Shown here in pieces: positions 45,401 through 56,195 of a DNA stretch of 64,000 nucleotides. The stretch lies in assembly GCA_958295665.1 (NCBI GenBank), contig OY282560.1:191148061-191212060 (forward strand), written 5' to 3'. How positions within the stretch are numbered: the stretch's first letter is position 1; each line of letters begins with the position of its first letter. The DNA comes from Tipula vernalis (Eukaryota; Arthropoda; Insecta; Diptera; Tipulidae). The notes below the pieces were generated by a model, which was not told where the DNA came from, searched no databases, and saw only the letters and a program-made list of their open reading frames with translations. The translations under genes were made by a program, and so were the position numbers.

Positions 45401-45653
45401 TATTTTTCGGTCTCTTAATCATTTATAAATAACAAGAAATGATACAGTAATGATCTAGTAGTAACGATCGTCAATATATACAGTACAACACCTTCCACAA
45501 AAACGAATCGACCGAAAAATGACACAAAATGTATAACTATACCAAATCACATTGAAAAATAACGGCATATGCCGTCATGCGTTTGTTTTTGTCGATTGAG
45601 GTGAAGAAAAATGGAAAAACTTACATAAAAACCCTTGCGACATATATTTATAG

Positions 45654-46200
45654 TTATATAGCCGTCATGACCCATTTGAAGAATGCCTTTTTCACGGCCA
45701 TTGCCGTCATGTCCGCAAACGTGTTAAAAATAGAATTTATGTAAACGAAAAAGAGAATTGACCAAAGTATAGATCCCTGGGGGACACCCGCCTGTAGTAG
45801 CAATAAGCCACTGAAAATATTTTTACAAGTAATCTTTTGCGACCGATTAGTGATGAATGACTTGAGCCAGTTCAATATATAAAATACTCCTCAGCATTCA
45901 GAAGAATACAATGATCATCCATATTAAAAGCCTTAGTAACATCCACAAAGAGGACAACTACTGTACTAGAATTATTATTACCTTTATGAGAAATTATGAG
46001 GATTCACAAGTTCGATCAAAGAATTCTTTGTACCCAAAGCACATTACTGAAATAGTTAAAGCTATTAAGAAATTTTGTCATTCGTAGTTTAACTGCTTCT
46101 TCAAAAATCTTATAAACAACAGAAAGGATGGATATTGGTCTATAATTGCAGAACAACAGACGATCACCCTAAAAAGAAATTCAGATTTTCCATCACAATT
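45654..46200 (-). pseudogene. LINE reverse transcriptase fragment
   Basis: On the minus strand, about 46160 reads NYRPISILSVVYKIFEEAVK, LRMTKFLNSFNYFSNV, then LFVDVTKAFNMDDHCILL at about 45960 (first catalytic aspartate) and NWLKSFITNRSQKITCKNI with LQAGVPQGSIL in the 45875-45654 frame. The catalytic (F/Y)ADD box is not cleanly visible, as FADM lies near the end. It belongs to a LINE family different from the two Jockey copies. It is a dead remnant with several stops. Confidence 0.75.
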
Positions 46201-46429
46201 ATTTTCTCATATTATATTAGTCCTTCAAGTTCCTACCAAAAACCTTTGCCTTATTGAAGATACATTGTTAAATTTTTTGTCACTTTTACATCTGAAATAA
46301 TAATTAACTTTTAAAACTGATACTGTTACAATTAATTTTATATCGTGTATTGGTAAAATACATCAAAAGTTTATAAACTTACATTTTATTAGTTTTCATG
46401 ATAAATGGATACACCAATTCCTGTTTCAT

Positions 46430-46548
46430 CTGCAGTAAATTTGATGCGTATTTGTAATGACACTTTTTGTATGGAGCGCGATTTACATAATACCAATTTT
46501 TCGCACTTGTCATTCGACGGATTCAATAATACGTCAAATATCAAATCC
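46430..46548. repeat. Dispersed repeat, copy 2 (left part)
   Basis: Matches 6530-6680, with GATGCG, AATGACACTTTTT and ACGTCAAA blocks. It ends at the 13-base target-site duplication of the plus-strand LINE and continues on the other side of the LINE (50457-50500). The split shows that the LINE inserted inside this repeat. Confidence 0.65.
46536..46548. repeat. 13-bp target-site duplication, left copy
   Basis: AAATATCAAATCC is repeated directly after the poly-A tail at 50444-50456. The first A's may be shared with the tail, so the duplication is 10-13 bases long. Confidence 0.9.
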
Positions 46549-46899
46549 CCTGTGTGGGGTTTGCTAGTTCCCCTTTCAGACGCCTCCCCAGATGGTGAAT
46601 AGAAGAAAGCTTGCCAGATATGGCAGGTACCGGGGAAATCAAATACTCGGGGCGGGCCAAAAACTAGCACACCCAAGCTAAGGTGGCACTACATACGCTG
46701 ATGGCTGCGTGACCAAGAGGGTGCTTAGTCGTTAGTATGTGAACTCCAAATTTGGCGACGTTCGGTTTAAACCCGTAGCCTTCCTATGATAATGCAGATC
46801 TCTGTCATGGGTGACCATTACTTCTTGTGCTACTCGTGGGAATAAATCTGATAGGAAATAATAATAATAACCTAACAAAATTAGAAAACGAGACGGATG

Positions 46900-47980
46900 T
46901 GTCTCTAACAGCATCAAATCATTCATCATCGTTGGATGCCGATACCATGGATCCTGAGGGGCACCAACTATTGCAAAATAAAGGGAACAACTTTCCTAAG
47001 AGCACGAAAATGTTAAGATCACCAATTAAAAAGGTTCCAAATGTAAGTAGTTATACACTACAACTAAAGACGGCAGCGACAGTCGCGACTGCGTCCCAAG
47101 TAACTAATAATAACCCTCAATCTGAGAAAGTAATCAAAGCTCTAGCCGAGTCTAGACAAGAAAATAAAGAACTAAATAAAGTAATTCAATGGATGCAGCG
47201 CCATATACAACCTCTTGAAGAAGAATTTAAAAACCTGAAACATAATCTAAAGATGGACTACCTAATTGAGTACCAAACCGACGAGGAAGATTTAGAAAGA
47301 GAGACCAATTGGATAATGAAAAAATCAAAAAGTGCTCTAAAAAGCAAAAAACGCAGGAAGTAAATTCTTCCAGTAAAAGGATAGCTGAGCCGTCCCCAGA
47401 TATGACCAATAGTGTGAACATATCGAGAGCAAAGGAAAACCAATTACCAACTATCAGCAAGACCAAGAAAAAAAAAACCACCACCATCAATCAATATCAT
47501 ACATGTCGGTAAATTTAGCGTTATTCAAGCGCTAATGAAAGAAGTGGCAGAAAAGGAGTATAAGCTTGTGATGCTAAACAACAACGCCTGCAGGGTTAAT
47601 ATGCCTGATCCAGACGGTTATAGAAAACTTTCAACTGTATTGAATGATAAAGGTCTCCAATGGTATACATATGAAGACAAAAATACCAGACCCATTAGAG
47701 TAGTTGCTAGGGGTCTACATCACACATGCACACCAAATGAAATAATTGAAGACCTCAAAAGAAAAAATTTAACGATCTTAGATGCAGTTAATATGTGTAA
47801 AACTGAAAGGAAGTCTACCGGCAAAGGAGGGAGTATTGTTAATAAAATAAAGTTACCACTATTCACTCTGACCTTTGCAAACTCATGGAAAATTGAGAAC
47901 ATATTAAACATTAGGAACGTCTTGGGAATAGTTGTCCGAATGGTTGTTAATGTTAAGTTAATCTTGAACAACAAGTAGGA
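46900..47980 (+). pseudogene. Jockey-like ORF1 (copy 2), knuckles deleted
   Basis: Blocks in order are ASQVTNNNPQSEKVIKALAE, then NKVIQWMQRHIQPLEEEFK (coiled coil), YQTDEEDLERETNWI with a basic tail (about 47270-47370), and after a frameshift KEVAEKEYKLVMLNNNACRV. YTYEDKNTRPIRVVARG, the Jockey core, is at 47665-47720, followed by PLFTLTFANSWKIENILNI. The frame stops at 47978. The normal run of cysteine knuckles after this core is absent: the text goes to REKIREISSKK and then to the endonuclease start at 48060, so an internal deletion removed them. Confidence 0.8.
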
Positions 47981-48059
47981 CATCGAGAAAAAATTAGGGA
48001 GATTTCTAGCAAAAAAGTTGCTTTATCTTCTGATCCTTCACTTAAAAAAATGAACAAAA

Positions 48060-48600
48060 CACTAAGAATATTAACCTGGAATGCTAATGCACTTCTACAG
48101 CATCTTCCAGAGCTATAGAAAAAATTGATATATGCTGAACAGCAGAGAGCCATTTCACTAGAAAGTCTTAAGCACAAATAAAAGGTTACTCTTGTTACCA
48201 TTCTATACATTCAGCAGAAAGAGCTAGGGGTGGAGCAACAATATTCATCAGAGAAAACATCAAACACTTGGAAGATGTCAAACTCGAAATAGAGACAATG
48301 CAAATTGTGTCACTTAGCGTGCAACTAAACAATAACAAGGTTGCTGCGATATATTGTCCACCAAGGCATCAACTTAAAAAGGATGATTACCACTCAATGC
48401 TCAAAATGATGGGCCCAAATTTCGTCGTAGGAGGAGACTTCAATGCCAAACATACGCATTGGGGTTCGAGACTAATATTACCTAAATGTAGAGAACTATT
48501 AGAAGCTGGACATCAAATAAACTGCGAATTTCATTCAAGTGGTATTCTTCTTACTGGCCAACGGATACAAACAAAATACCAGACGTGATTGACTTTTTCA
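48060..48600 (+). pseudogene. Jockey-like endonuclease (copy 2)
   Basis: Starts LRILTWNANALLQHLPEL at 48060, the usual Jockey endonuclease opening. After a frame break, HSAERARGGATIFIRENIKH is readable (48200-48260), and 48268-48588 gives VAAIYCPPRHQLKKDDYHSM and FVVGGDFNAKHTHWGSRL. STGKPTYWPTDPN-like sequence (ACTGGCCAACGGATACAAAC in the DNA) follows in a shifted frame at 48550. The final SDH block was not clearly found. Nicks target DNA in intact elements. Confidence 0.8.
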
Positions 48601-48959
48601 TAGCCAAAGGTATTTTGTCTCCCTGCCAAAAATAAACCTCACAAGAATGAAACATATAGTATACTCAGGAAATAAGAAATCTGGTCAGAGAAAAGAGGAA
48701 AGCTCGCAAAATCTGTGGGGAGCAAAACAATCTTCAATCAGCTCAAAAACAAGCTGCAGAAGTTAATACAAGAAACCAAAGCGGTAAGAAAGCAGATGGT
48801 ACTTGGGCCAAAAGCCCCAAAGATAAAGCTGATCTTTTTGCTGAACATCTGGAAGAGACATTCCAACCTTTGACTACACAAACAGCAGATGAAAATACCT
48901 TTCTAATGCAAAAATAAGATGAGTTAGACATACAACCAGTTACAATAAAAGAACTCAAA

Positions 48960-50291
48960 AATGAAATTAAACATAACCTAAATGCAAAAAAGACTCCTGG
49001 ATACGATCTTATTACAGAAAAAGTTATTGAAAATTTGCCATGAAAATGTCTTAAGAAGTTGCTACACATAATTAACGCAGCTTTTAGAATGAAATATGTT
49101 CCTCAGCAGTGGAAAATAGTAGAAGTTATTATGTGACCTAAGCCTAATAAGCCACGTAATGAAAAAACGTCATACAGACCTATTTTTATATTATCATCAT
49201 TGTCCAAACTCTTCAAAAAATTACTCCTCATAAGGATGAGACCTCTGATTAAAGAAAGACACCTGTTACCATCACATCAATTTGGTTTCAGAGAGAAACA
49301 CTCCACCATAGAGCAGATACACAGAGTCACTAACGTGATTGAGAAGACAATTGAAAACAAAAAGGTATGTTCTGGAGTTTCCTGGATGTTGCCCAGGCCT
49401 TTGACCGAGTTCGGCATCGAGCACTGGAATATAAATTACATCGCGACCTTCCTAAGCAGTTCTATGAGATATTTCAGAGTGAAATATGAAGGAGAGTTCT
49501 CATCACTCAAGAGAATTAAAGCAGGCGTACCACAAGGGCGCGTGCTCGGACCAGTCTTGTATTTGCTTTATAAGAGAGACATACCTATTACTGGAGAAAC
49601 ATATATTGCAACCTTTGTGGATGGTACAGCAATCTTGGCGGTTGGAAGTACAATCGAAGAAACAACCAGCAAATTACAGCACACTGTGAATGAGATTGTC
49701 CACTGGAGAAAAAAATGGAGATTAAAATTGAATGAGCTAAAATCAATTCAGACAACATTCACCTATCTAAAAGTTTATTATTAACCTACTAATTTACATA
49801 AATAGGCAGGAAATATCACATGCGAACACGGCAAAATACCTAGGTATGACGCACGACGCCAAGTTAAAATGGAAAGATCATGTCAAGGAAAAAAAGAACA
49901 AGAATTGGATATAAAGTTCAGAAAAATGTATTAGCTCATTGGAAGAAATATTGAGCTTACCATTCACAATAAGCTGTTTTATACAGGCAAATACTCAAGC
50001 CTGTGTAGACCTATGGCATCCAGCTCTAGAGATGCACAAAGAAAACGAACGTTCCAGAACAAAGTACTACGATGCATTGTCAATGCACCTTGGTATATTA
50101 GAAACGATAATCTACATAGGGATCTAAAGATGGAAACCGTCAACGAAGAAATCACAAAAAATGCCAACAAATATATCCAGCGTTTACAACTCCATGAAAA
50201 CACGGATATTCAACATATTGTCAACAACGTCGACAGCGCAGAGACAAGACGTCTAAAGAGGACGAAGCCGCTTGATTTAGTTCCTCAGGAC
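48960..50291 (+). pseudogene. Jockey-like reverse transcriptase and C-terminus (copy 2)
   Basis: NLNAKKTPGYDLITEKVIEN begins near 48975, with KTSYRPIFILSSLSKLFKKL at about 49170 and HQFGFREKHSTIEQIHRVTN at 49280. The active-site region around AFDRV is broken (VCSGVSWMLPRPLTEFGIEH). AGVPQGRVLGPVLYLLYKRD is at 49525. The catalytic box reads FVDG where FADD is normal, so one aspartate is lost. A C-terminal frame (50013-50291) has NKVLRCIVNAPWYIRNDNLH. The protein is dead. Confidence 0.85.
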
Positions 50292-50424
50292 TGAAAGTTG
50301 CTGATGTAACAGGAAGATCTGGGCCCACTGGGAATAACTACTGTGTTATAGCCCAACTAACAGAGAATTAAAATAAGAAACAAAAATTGCTAAATGAGTT
50401 GTAATAACTTAGTCGTAATAAATT

Positions 50425-50446
50425 AAAAAAAAAAAAAAAAAAAAAA
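50425..50446 (+). repeat. Poly-A tail of Jockey-like LINE copy 2
   Basis: A run of about 22 A's at the end of the LINE 3' UTR, followed by the target-site duplication. It shows a retroposition end of fairly well preserved length. Confidence 0.9.
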
Positions 50447-50456
50447 TATCAAATCC
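50444..50456. repeat. 13-bp target-site duplication, right copy
   Basis: The same 13 bases as at 46536-46548, immediately following the poly-A run. Beyond them the dispersed repeat resumes. Confidence 0.9.
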
Positions 50457-50500
50457 GAATAAAATTCCCACCACAGTCAATTCCCCCGGCAAGTTGTATA
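50457..50500. repeat. Dispersed repeat, copy 2 (right part)
   Basis: GAATAAAATTCCCACC followed by CAAGTTGTATAC-type sequence matches 6670-6712 and completes the copy broken by the LINE. Confidence 0.6.
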
Positions 50501-50509
50501 CTCAGGGCA

Positions 50510-52110
50510 AATAATTATTTTGATTAGGATAGTTTGGTGCCGCAATAGGTGTAACATTTTTTCATAGTTTTATATTTTACTTCAAATATTTTTGGATAGC
50601 GAAAGGATTAATTTAGTTTTTCTTGCATGGTAATCAAGTCAAATGTATCCAACACAATACGTAAACATGAATATACCAATCCCATAATTGTCATAAACAC
50701 ACTTCTTTTAAATAAATATGTATATAGATACTCGAAAGCATTTAATTCATCCCACAACCACTCACAACCAAATAATTTATACATTGTGTTTCGCAATAAA
50801 CCCATTTGACATAATTGACTATTTAAAATGTCAACTTAAGGATACATATTTTGAAAATTTATAAAATATAAATGTAATTACAATACAAATAAATATTATG
50901 TACATACGTTTACAAATATTTCATTGCAATAACGTTTTTAATAAATTATTATTTCAGCTGTCATCAACATTAAAACAACCAAAAATTTTTTTTTTTTAAT
51001 TTTCTGTTAAATTACGAGCACAAACAATTTATACACTCGTACACGTATATAAACATCTTTCACAAATTGAAATTAATTTAAACAATATATAGGTATGTAC
51101 ATACAATACTTATGTGAATACAAAATAAAAAGATATAATTTTTATATTAAAATAAATGTATAATAATAATGAAATTGTATGTACATATTGTTATTATTTC
51201 ATTTACAAGCTATGTACTCTTGTATTAAGAGATATGTACAAGTATTTATACATTGTCAGAGAATATCTAATTATTTCATTGCCTTAAGTAATTCTACTTA
51301 TGTATAACAACAAAAATAACAAACAGCAACATTAATAATTATATGATATAATAAGAACATATAATTGTTAAATAAAAATAAAATAAAAATTAAAGAAAAA
51401 TATTTTCGTTACTGTGAAAACTTTATATATATACTGCCGCTTTCACCGCCACTCGCGCTATTTACCCAGCTTTTATTAATTTTTAATTTCTTTTCTTTCC
51501 GTTTAAATTTTTTTTTTTTTTTTTTTTTTGGGACGATGATGATAATAAGATGTTAAACCTTCAAGACATTTTTAATGTTATTATTTCGGAAATTTTTTTG
51601 TAAAACGTTTTTTTTTATGCTGTGCGGAACATAAAGTTTACAAGAGCATGAAGTAGAAGAATCTTGTATGCATCACTATACAATGGGAATGAATAATTTT
51701 TGTGAAAGATATGTTTATTTGACATTTTAATAAGGCATGTTAAAAATGTTAAATATTATTTGATGTAATTTTTCCTTTTATGCTTTTGGTCTACCAATTT
51801 TTCTCCCGAATTTTACAGTAATTTTTATACAATACTGTAATTAATTTGCGAAAATTTTGTGAAGAAATGAATATGTATACATAAAATATTATATTTAAAA
51901 TGGAGCTTTCTTTGTTCATTTTGAACTGTGAACGTAATTTATGAAGAAATAATAGATGCTAATGGAGTCAGGACCATTTTGTCACAAATTCAGATTTTCC
52001 ATTACAATTATTTTCTCGTCAACTTTTTGAGCCGGCCAACCATAAAAGGTTTGTTTAGGCAACTTAATTAATATTTCAGATTTTTCAGTAAACTTTTTTG
52101 TACTAATGCG
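50510..52110. other. AT-rich spacer, no gene recognised
   Basis: Contains TACATA-rich strings, a long T run at about 51508-51529 and many A/T tracts. No coding frame with a known domain. Confidence 0.45.
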
Positions 52111-52340
52111 AAAAACTAACTGGAGAATCTCAAATAATATCGATATTTTTGAATAACTCGACGCCAAGTCACTTAATTCTACTCAAATCTAGAAATTCAG
52201 TTTAATCTAAAATATCTAAAACCTCGGATTTCGATTATCTCAGCTCACCCAATATTAATTTCAATGCTTAAGTCAACAAACTCAAATTAAATCGAAAATG
52301 TTAAATTATTTCGAAAAATCTCCCAATAAAATTTTGAATA
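52110..52340. repeat. Degenerate TCGAATAATC-type repeat, copy 2
   Basis: GAGAATCTCAAATAATATCG, GAATAACTCGACGCCAAG and CTAAAACCTCGGATTTCG recur as counterparts of parts of 26935-27790 (for example AATAACTCGATGCTAAG). It is shorter and more decayed. Confidence 0.5.
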
Positions 52341-52499
52341 AACTTCAAAACGTTAAAAAAATCCCATAAAATAATTGAATCCGGATGCCGCTTTGAATCA
52401 CAAGCTAGAAATACGAAATGTATCTAACTGAGATCTTGCAGATTTAATTCACTTGTAAATGGGATACAATAATTACAAATAGGTGTTTCGACAGCTCAA

Positions 52500-53079
52500 T
52501 TCAATTAATATTCCAGTGGGTGAATTTCTGAACAACGGGTTAAAGTAATGACGCTGATATTGCCGTACGTCTGGAAATTGTCCTTATAAAATACCTCAAG
52601 GTAAATAGAAAATATGATGAAGAACACAATAATTATAATATTCAACAAACTTCCTTTATTTATTTTAATTTTAGGTATACATATATAAAAATGGACTGTA
52701 TTAAAATTGACGACTTTACTCAATACAAGACAAAATGCAATTATTAATTTTGCACTGAACAAAGCCTGTATACCGATAATGCAGATCAAAGTTTCCTTGT
52801 CTACTAACATTTGTACTGGCTGCAGCAACTAACTTAATCTTACTAATTATCATCATTTTTATTTTTTAGAATTTTATTACACCGAATTTTCAATGATTTT
52901 GTTTGTGTTTCGGTAGGTTTTTATTGGTGGGATTGTGGATCGTACGATGATTTCAATCAAACCAAAGTTTTGGTTGGCTGGAAATATCGCGCGATCTAAC
53001 AGTTAGATCTTCACATAATTTTTGGTTATTGATCTATTAAAATTGAGCAAAAATGTTTGTTATGAACAGGGCCGCTACA
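52500..53079 (-). repeat. Probable 3' LTR of a minus-strand CsRn1-type element
   Basis: On the minus strand, a purine tract GCGAGGAGGATGA is followed by TGTAGCGGCCCTGTTCATA at about 53080, the start of an LTR after the integrase end (53335-53150). An AATAAA-like signal and a T-rich U5-like region follow to about 52500. The far edge is unverified. A hydrophobic minus-strand open frame inside it (52828-52505) is probably chance. Confidence 0.4.
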
Positions 53080-53149
53080 TCATCCTCCTCGCAGTAAGTG
53101 TCTCACGCGATTAAGCTTTAAAATTCCATTATATTTTGGACGAATATTC

Positions 53150-53335
53150 ATCAAATATTAAATCTAACTGATTTTCTTTTACATGGTTTATGTTGATCGA
53201 GCTGTGCTAGAAATCCAAATGCTGGTTTAAGGCGATCGATTGACACAGACTGCTGTTTTCCGTTAATATCAATTACGATGAATTGTCGTAGCTTGCGAAG
53301 AAATTTGTAAGGCCCTTCGTACGAACTCGCAATTA
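53150..53335 (-). pseudogene. CsRn1-type integrase C-terminal end, minus strand
   Basis: Read on the minus strand from 53335: SYEGPYKFLRKLRQFIVIDI, then NGKQQSVSIDRLKPAFGFLA and QLDQHKPCKRK. This is the GPY-type module and the SIDRLKPA motif closing CsRn1-clade integrases. Upstream on the minus strand (plus-strand 53340-53570) nothing recognisable precedes it, and a plus-strand BEL fragment begins there, so the rest was lost. It is a third CsRn1-type copy in the window, lying opposite to copies A and C. Confidence 0.75.
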
Positions 53336-53584
53336 TCTAAATTTTAGTCAATTTATGCACATGCAAACACCAGGCGCAAATGTAATATATCATCTTATAG
53401 AAAAATACTCCAGCTTTAGCAAATTAGTCCGAATCTTGGCATAGATTCTGCGTTTTATCGGTGTGAGATTAAACTAAATTTCGATAACCTCTATTTCACC
53501 ATGTCTGCAAAGTACAGAATTACAAAAATCCCAGGGTCTTATTTTCAAGCATATACATACTAGAGGCACTATGAATTAGAAATC

Positions 53585-54635
53585 AAGTTAATCGCAGCGA
53601 AGAAAGAGTTACCAAGGGCAAGTAAGCTAAAGATGTTAAAACCATACCTTGATGATTCAGGTCTGTTACGAGTCGGTGGCAGAATTACAAATGCATCAGT
53701 AAGCTACGATATAAAACACCCTTTAATATTATCAGCAAAGAACAGATTAACAGAAAGCGTAGTGAGAGAGCAGCACTTAAAGTATTTGCATGCGGGACCA
53801 ACCCTAATGATGGCTACACTGCGTCAAAACTACGCCCTTTTCAGACACATTTGAGAACAGGCAGAGGGCAGAAAACAAATAAAAATTACGTGTGTATCTT
53901 TGTATATCTGGCTACAAAAGCCACACATATTGAGGTAGAGTCCGAACCTACCACAAATGCTTACATTGCTGCGCTTTAAAGATTTGTTGTACGAAGAGGG
54001 CTGTGTAGGGGAATTCACAGCGACAATGGCATGACTTTTATTGGTGCCCGAAACCACTTATACAAATTTTTCAAATTTTTAAGACCAAATTATAATGCAT
54101 TTTCCGAATTTCTATTGACAAATCAAATAACATTCCGATTCATCCAACCTAGTTTGCAGGTGCCTAGGTGGCTTATCTCCCACATGGCCCTTTAATCCCA
54201 CCTAGTTTACCAAATTTCGGCGGCCTATGGGAAGCTGCAGTGAAAAGGAAATGATAACCCTACTAACCAATTTGTTTATTATCAAGCGACGACACGGACT
54301 ATTTAACTCCAGGGCATTTCCTATCTCATCTTCTATTTAACTCCAGCGCAAAATATGAATCAATATATCTGGGATCGGTGGTATTTGGAATATTTAACGA
54401 CCCTACAAAATCGAAGCAAACGGCATATAACACAGAACAATGTCAACGTTGGAGACGTTGTTCTCATCAAAAATAATAATTTACCACTTTTGAGCAAAGT
54501 ATCTGGTTTGCATCCCGGAACAGATAATCACATCAGTGATGAAACACTTAAAACATCAACGGGAATATTTAACGTCCTATTCATAAACTATGTTTACTCC
54601 CTGTATGTTGAATCACACGATTCAAGGAGGCCGGA
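53585..54635 (+). pseudogene. BEL/Pao integrase fragment
   Basis: 53590-53854 gives MLKPYLDDSGLLRVGGRITN, KHPLILSAKNRLTESVVREQ and HLKYLHAGPTLMMATLRQNY, the BEL integrase zinc module. Frames then change: YVCIFVYLATKATHIEVESE (53890), GIHSDNGMTFIGARNHLYKF (catalytic SDNG, about 54015), and the final module RWYLEYLTTLQNRSK and NNVNVGDVVLIKNNNLPLL (54355-54500), with HPGTDNH and LKTSTGIF. The ORF ends at 54642. The glutamate region is degraded. It belongs to a different BEL copy from 29885-31747. Confidence 0.85.
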
Positions 54636-54850
54636 ATGTTAAAATATACCAACAAGAACAGCTGCAAAGCAAACATTAATTAGATTACATTTATTAGTAA
54701 TGTTAAGCTTAAGCACTTATGGTGCAATCAGTAATTTTAATATTCATACACGTTTGCACCCTATGAATGAATGACGTAATCGATCATAATTATAATATAA
54801 AATATACAAAATTCAAATCTTTTACAACAGCAACAAAAACGAATGATAGA
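54636..54850 (+). other. Possible BEL LTR start, then spacer
   Basis: GGCCGGAATGTTAAAATATACC follows the integrase, like the purine tract and TGTT start of a BEL LTR. No other end was found. A CsRn1-type LTR appears to begin at about 54852. Confidence 0.35.
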
Positions 54851-54851
54851 T

Positions 54852-55329
54852 TGTTATGGGACTGACATATAATGCATTCCAGTATGCCATCCCGCTTGCT
54901 GCACGGATGGAATGAGTAAATTGTTATTCAGTATTCCGTTCTAATTGTATAAGTATATATTTGATCCACTTTAATTAGAATAAGAAGTAAATAGGTTAAT
55001 AATTATTTTTATCTCAGTCATCATCGCAATAATGATTAGTAGAATGAAAAGACAAAAAAAAAATATGATCATTATTGCGGCGACCATCATACGAAATAAA
55101 AGTTTCAGTTTTGTTAATTAAAATACAAAATTTTATAACATATTTTTTATAATTATATTTAATAAAAATCAATGCAAAAATTAAAATAAAAAATAATAAA
55201 ATGGTTTTGTGAGTTTGGTGTTAGTGATATATTTATTTTATAGTCAGATAAATCGGTCAGTTAGTGGAATCCGGAATCTAACATTAGAACTGCGAAATTA
55301 TAGCGGTGTCATGAAGGAACCTCTACAAT
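54852..55329 (+). repeat. Probable 5' LTR of CsRn1-type copy C
   Basis: Runs from TGTTATGGGACTGAC to CTCTACAAT just before the primer-binding site, about 478 bp. It contains an imperfect TATA region, an AATAAA near 55160, and a 12-base inverted repeat (CGCAATAATGAT at 55024-55035 and its complement at 55067-55078). The left edge is inferred from the TG start and could be off. No matching 3' LTR was found in the window. Confidence 0.45.
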
Positions 55330-55347
55330 TGGTGACCCCGACGTGAT
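55330..55347 (+). promoter_or_regulatory. tRNA-Trp primer-binding site
   Basis: TGGTGACCCCGACGTGAT is complementary to the 3' end of insect tRNA-Trp (ATCACGTCGGGGTCA plus CCA), as I recall that sequence. Priming by tRNA-Trp is reported for the CsRn1 clade. It lies just after the presumed 5' LTR edge. Confidence 0.75.
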
Positions 55348-55349
55348 CG

Positions 55350-56190
55350 CCGCTACTCAAGTCACACCAACAGTTATACGCGAACAGTGCAATTAAAAAC
55401 GCATCAAGAGCTTAAAATAATAACGCCCTCAAAATCAGTCGTCCTTTGCAATCGAAATTTTCGCTACACACAAAAACCAATCAAGTTTAATAAAACAAAA
55501 AACAGTTATCAAAATAGTTGATACAGAAATTAAAAAAATAAAAATAAAAAACAACAAAAATTAGTTACTGCAACAAACAATTTATCACAAATAAACAACG
55601 GTGTCGTATGTATCAGCTGCCCGTAAATCAACTGCTAACAAAATTTTAACGAGAAATCATTCTGGAACGAAAATTATCATCCTGCCGAATGCCGATTAAA
55701 ATTAACGACAGCAACCTAAATGCAACCGCCAAATCAACACAAAAAAAAAAAAAAAAAAAAAATATACGAATTATCAAGGACACAAATCTCAACAGCAGAA
55801 TCAACAGCAATCCGCTAAGACATAATTAAATCCAGCAACAACTTTGCGATTCGTGCAACTGCCAAGGACATCAACTAAACTTAACCAATGTTAGTTTAAG
55901 TTAACGTATCGTTCTTTAAATACAGTTTCGTTATTTTTTTTTATTATATGTATTAGTTTTTTCTTAATTTATTTTAGATTTCGTATAAGTTAAATTGTGA
56001 AGCAAAGTTTGCAAAAAAAAAAAAAATTGGTGAGTTATATGTTGTTTTATCGCTGTTTCTCATTCGTTTTGCGCCTATTTTTATTCTTAATTTTTTTTCT
56101 CGAAAAATTTTCGCATTGTAATTACGTTCGATCACTTCATTTAAATTTTTTTTAATCTGCCACATCGTATAAATCTTTTTAAATAATAAA
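55350..56190 (+). other. Leader of CsRn1-type copy C
   Basis: A-rich untranslated stretch between the primer-binding site and the gag ATG at 56196, with an A-run (55743-55763). It is about 850 bases and may include an expansion. No gene. Confidence 0.5.
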
Positions 56191-56195
56191 GAAAC

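Larger units (their letters stand above)
46549..50443 (+). mobile_element. Jockey-clade LINE, copy 2, near full length
   Basis: Bounded by the 13-bp duplication AAATATCAAATCC (46536-46548 and 50444-50456). Contents are a 5' leader with a TGCTACTCGTGGGAAT segment, ORF1 (46900-47980), endonuclease (48060-48600), reverse transcriptase (48960-49780), C-terminal segment (49980-50291), 3' UTR and a poly-A tail (50425-50446). Length is about 3.9 kb, somewhat short for the clade; the ORF1 zinc-knuckle region is missing. It resembles the minus-strand copy at 6717-11800 but is a distinct subfamily. ORFs have multiple stops. Confidence 0.9.

Noticed and set aside
52505..52828. Hydrophobic 107-codon minus-strand frame
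   Set aside because: AT-rich sequence in the presumed LTR; no family match and no start context.
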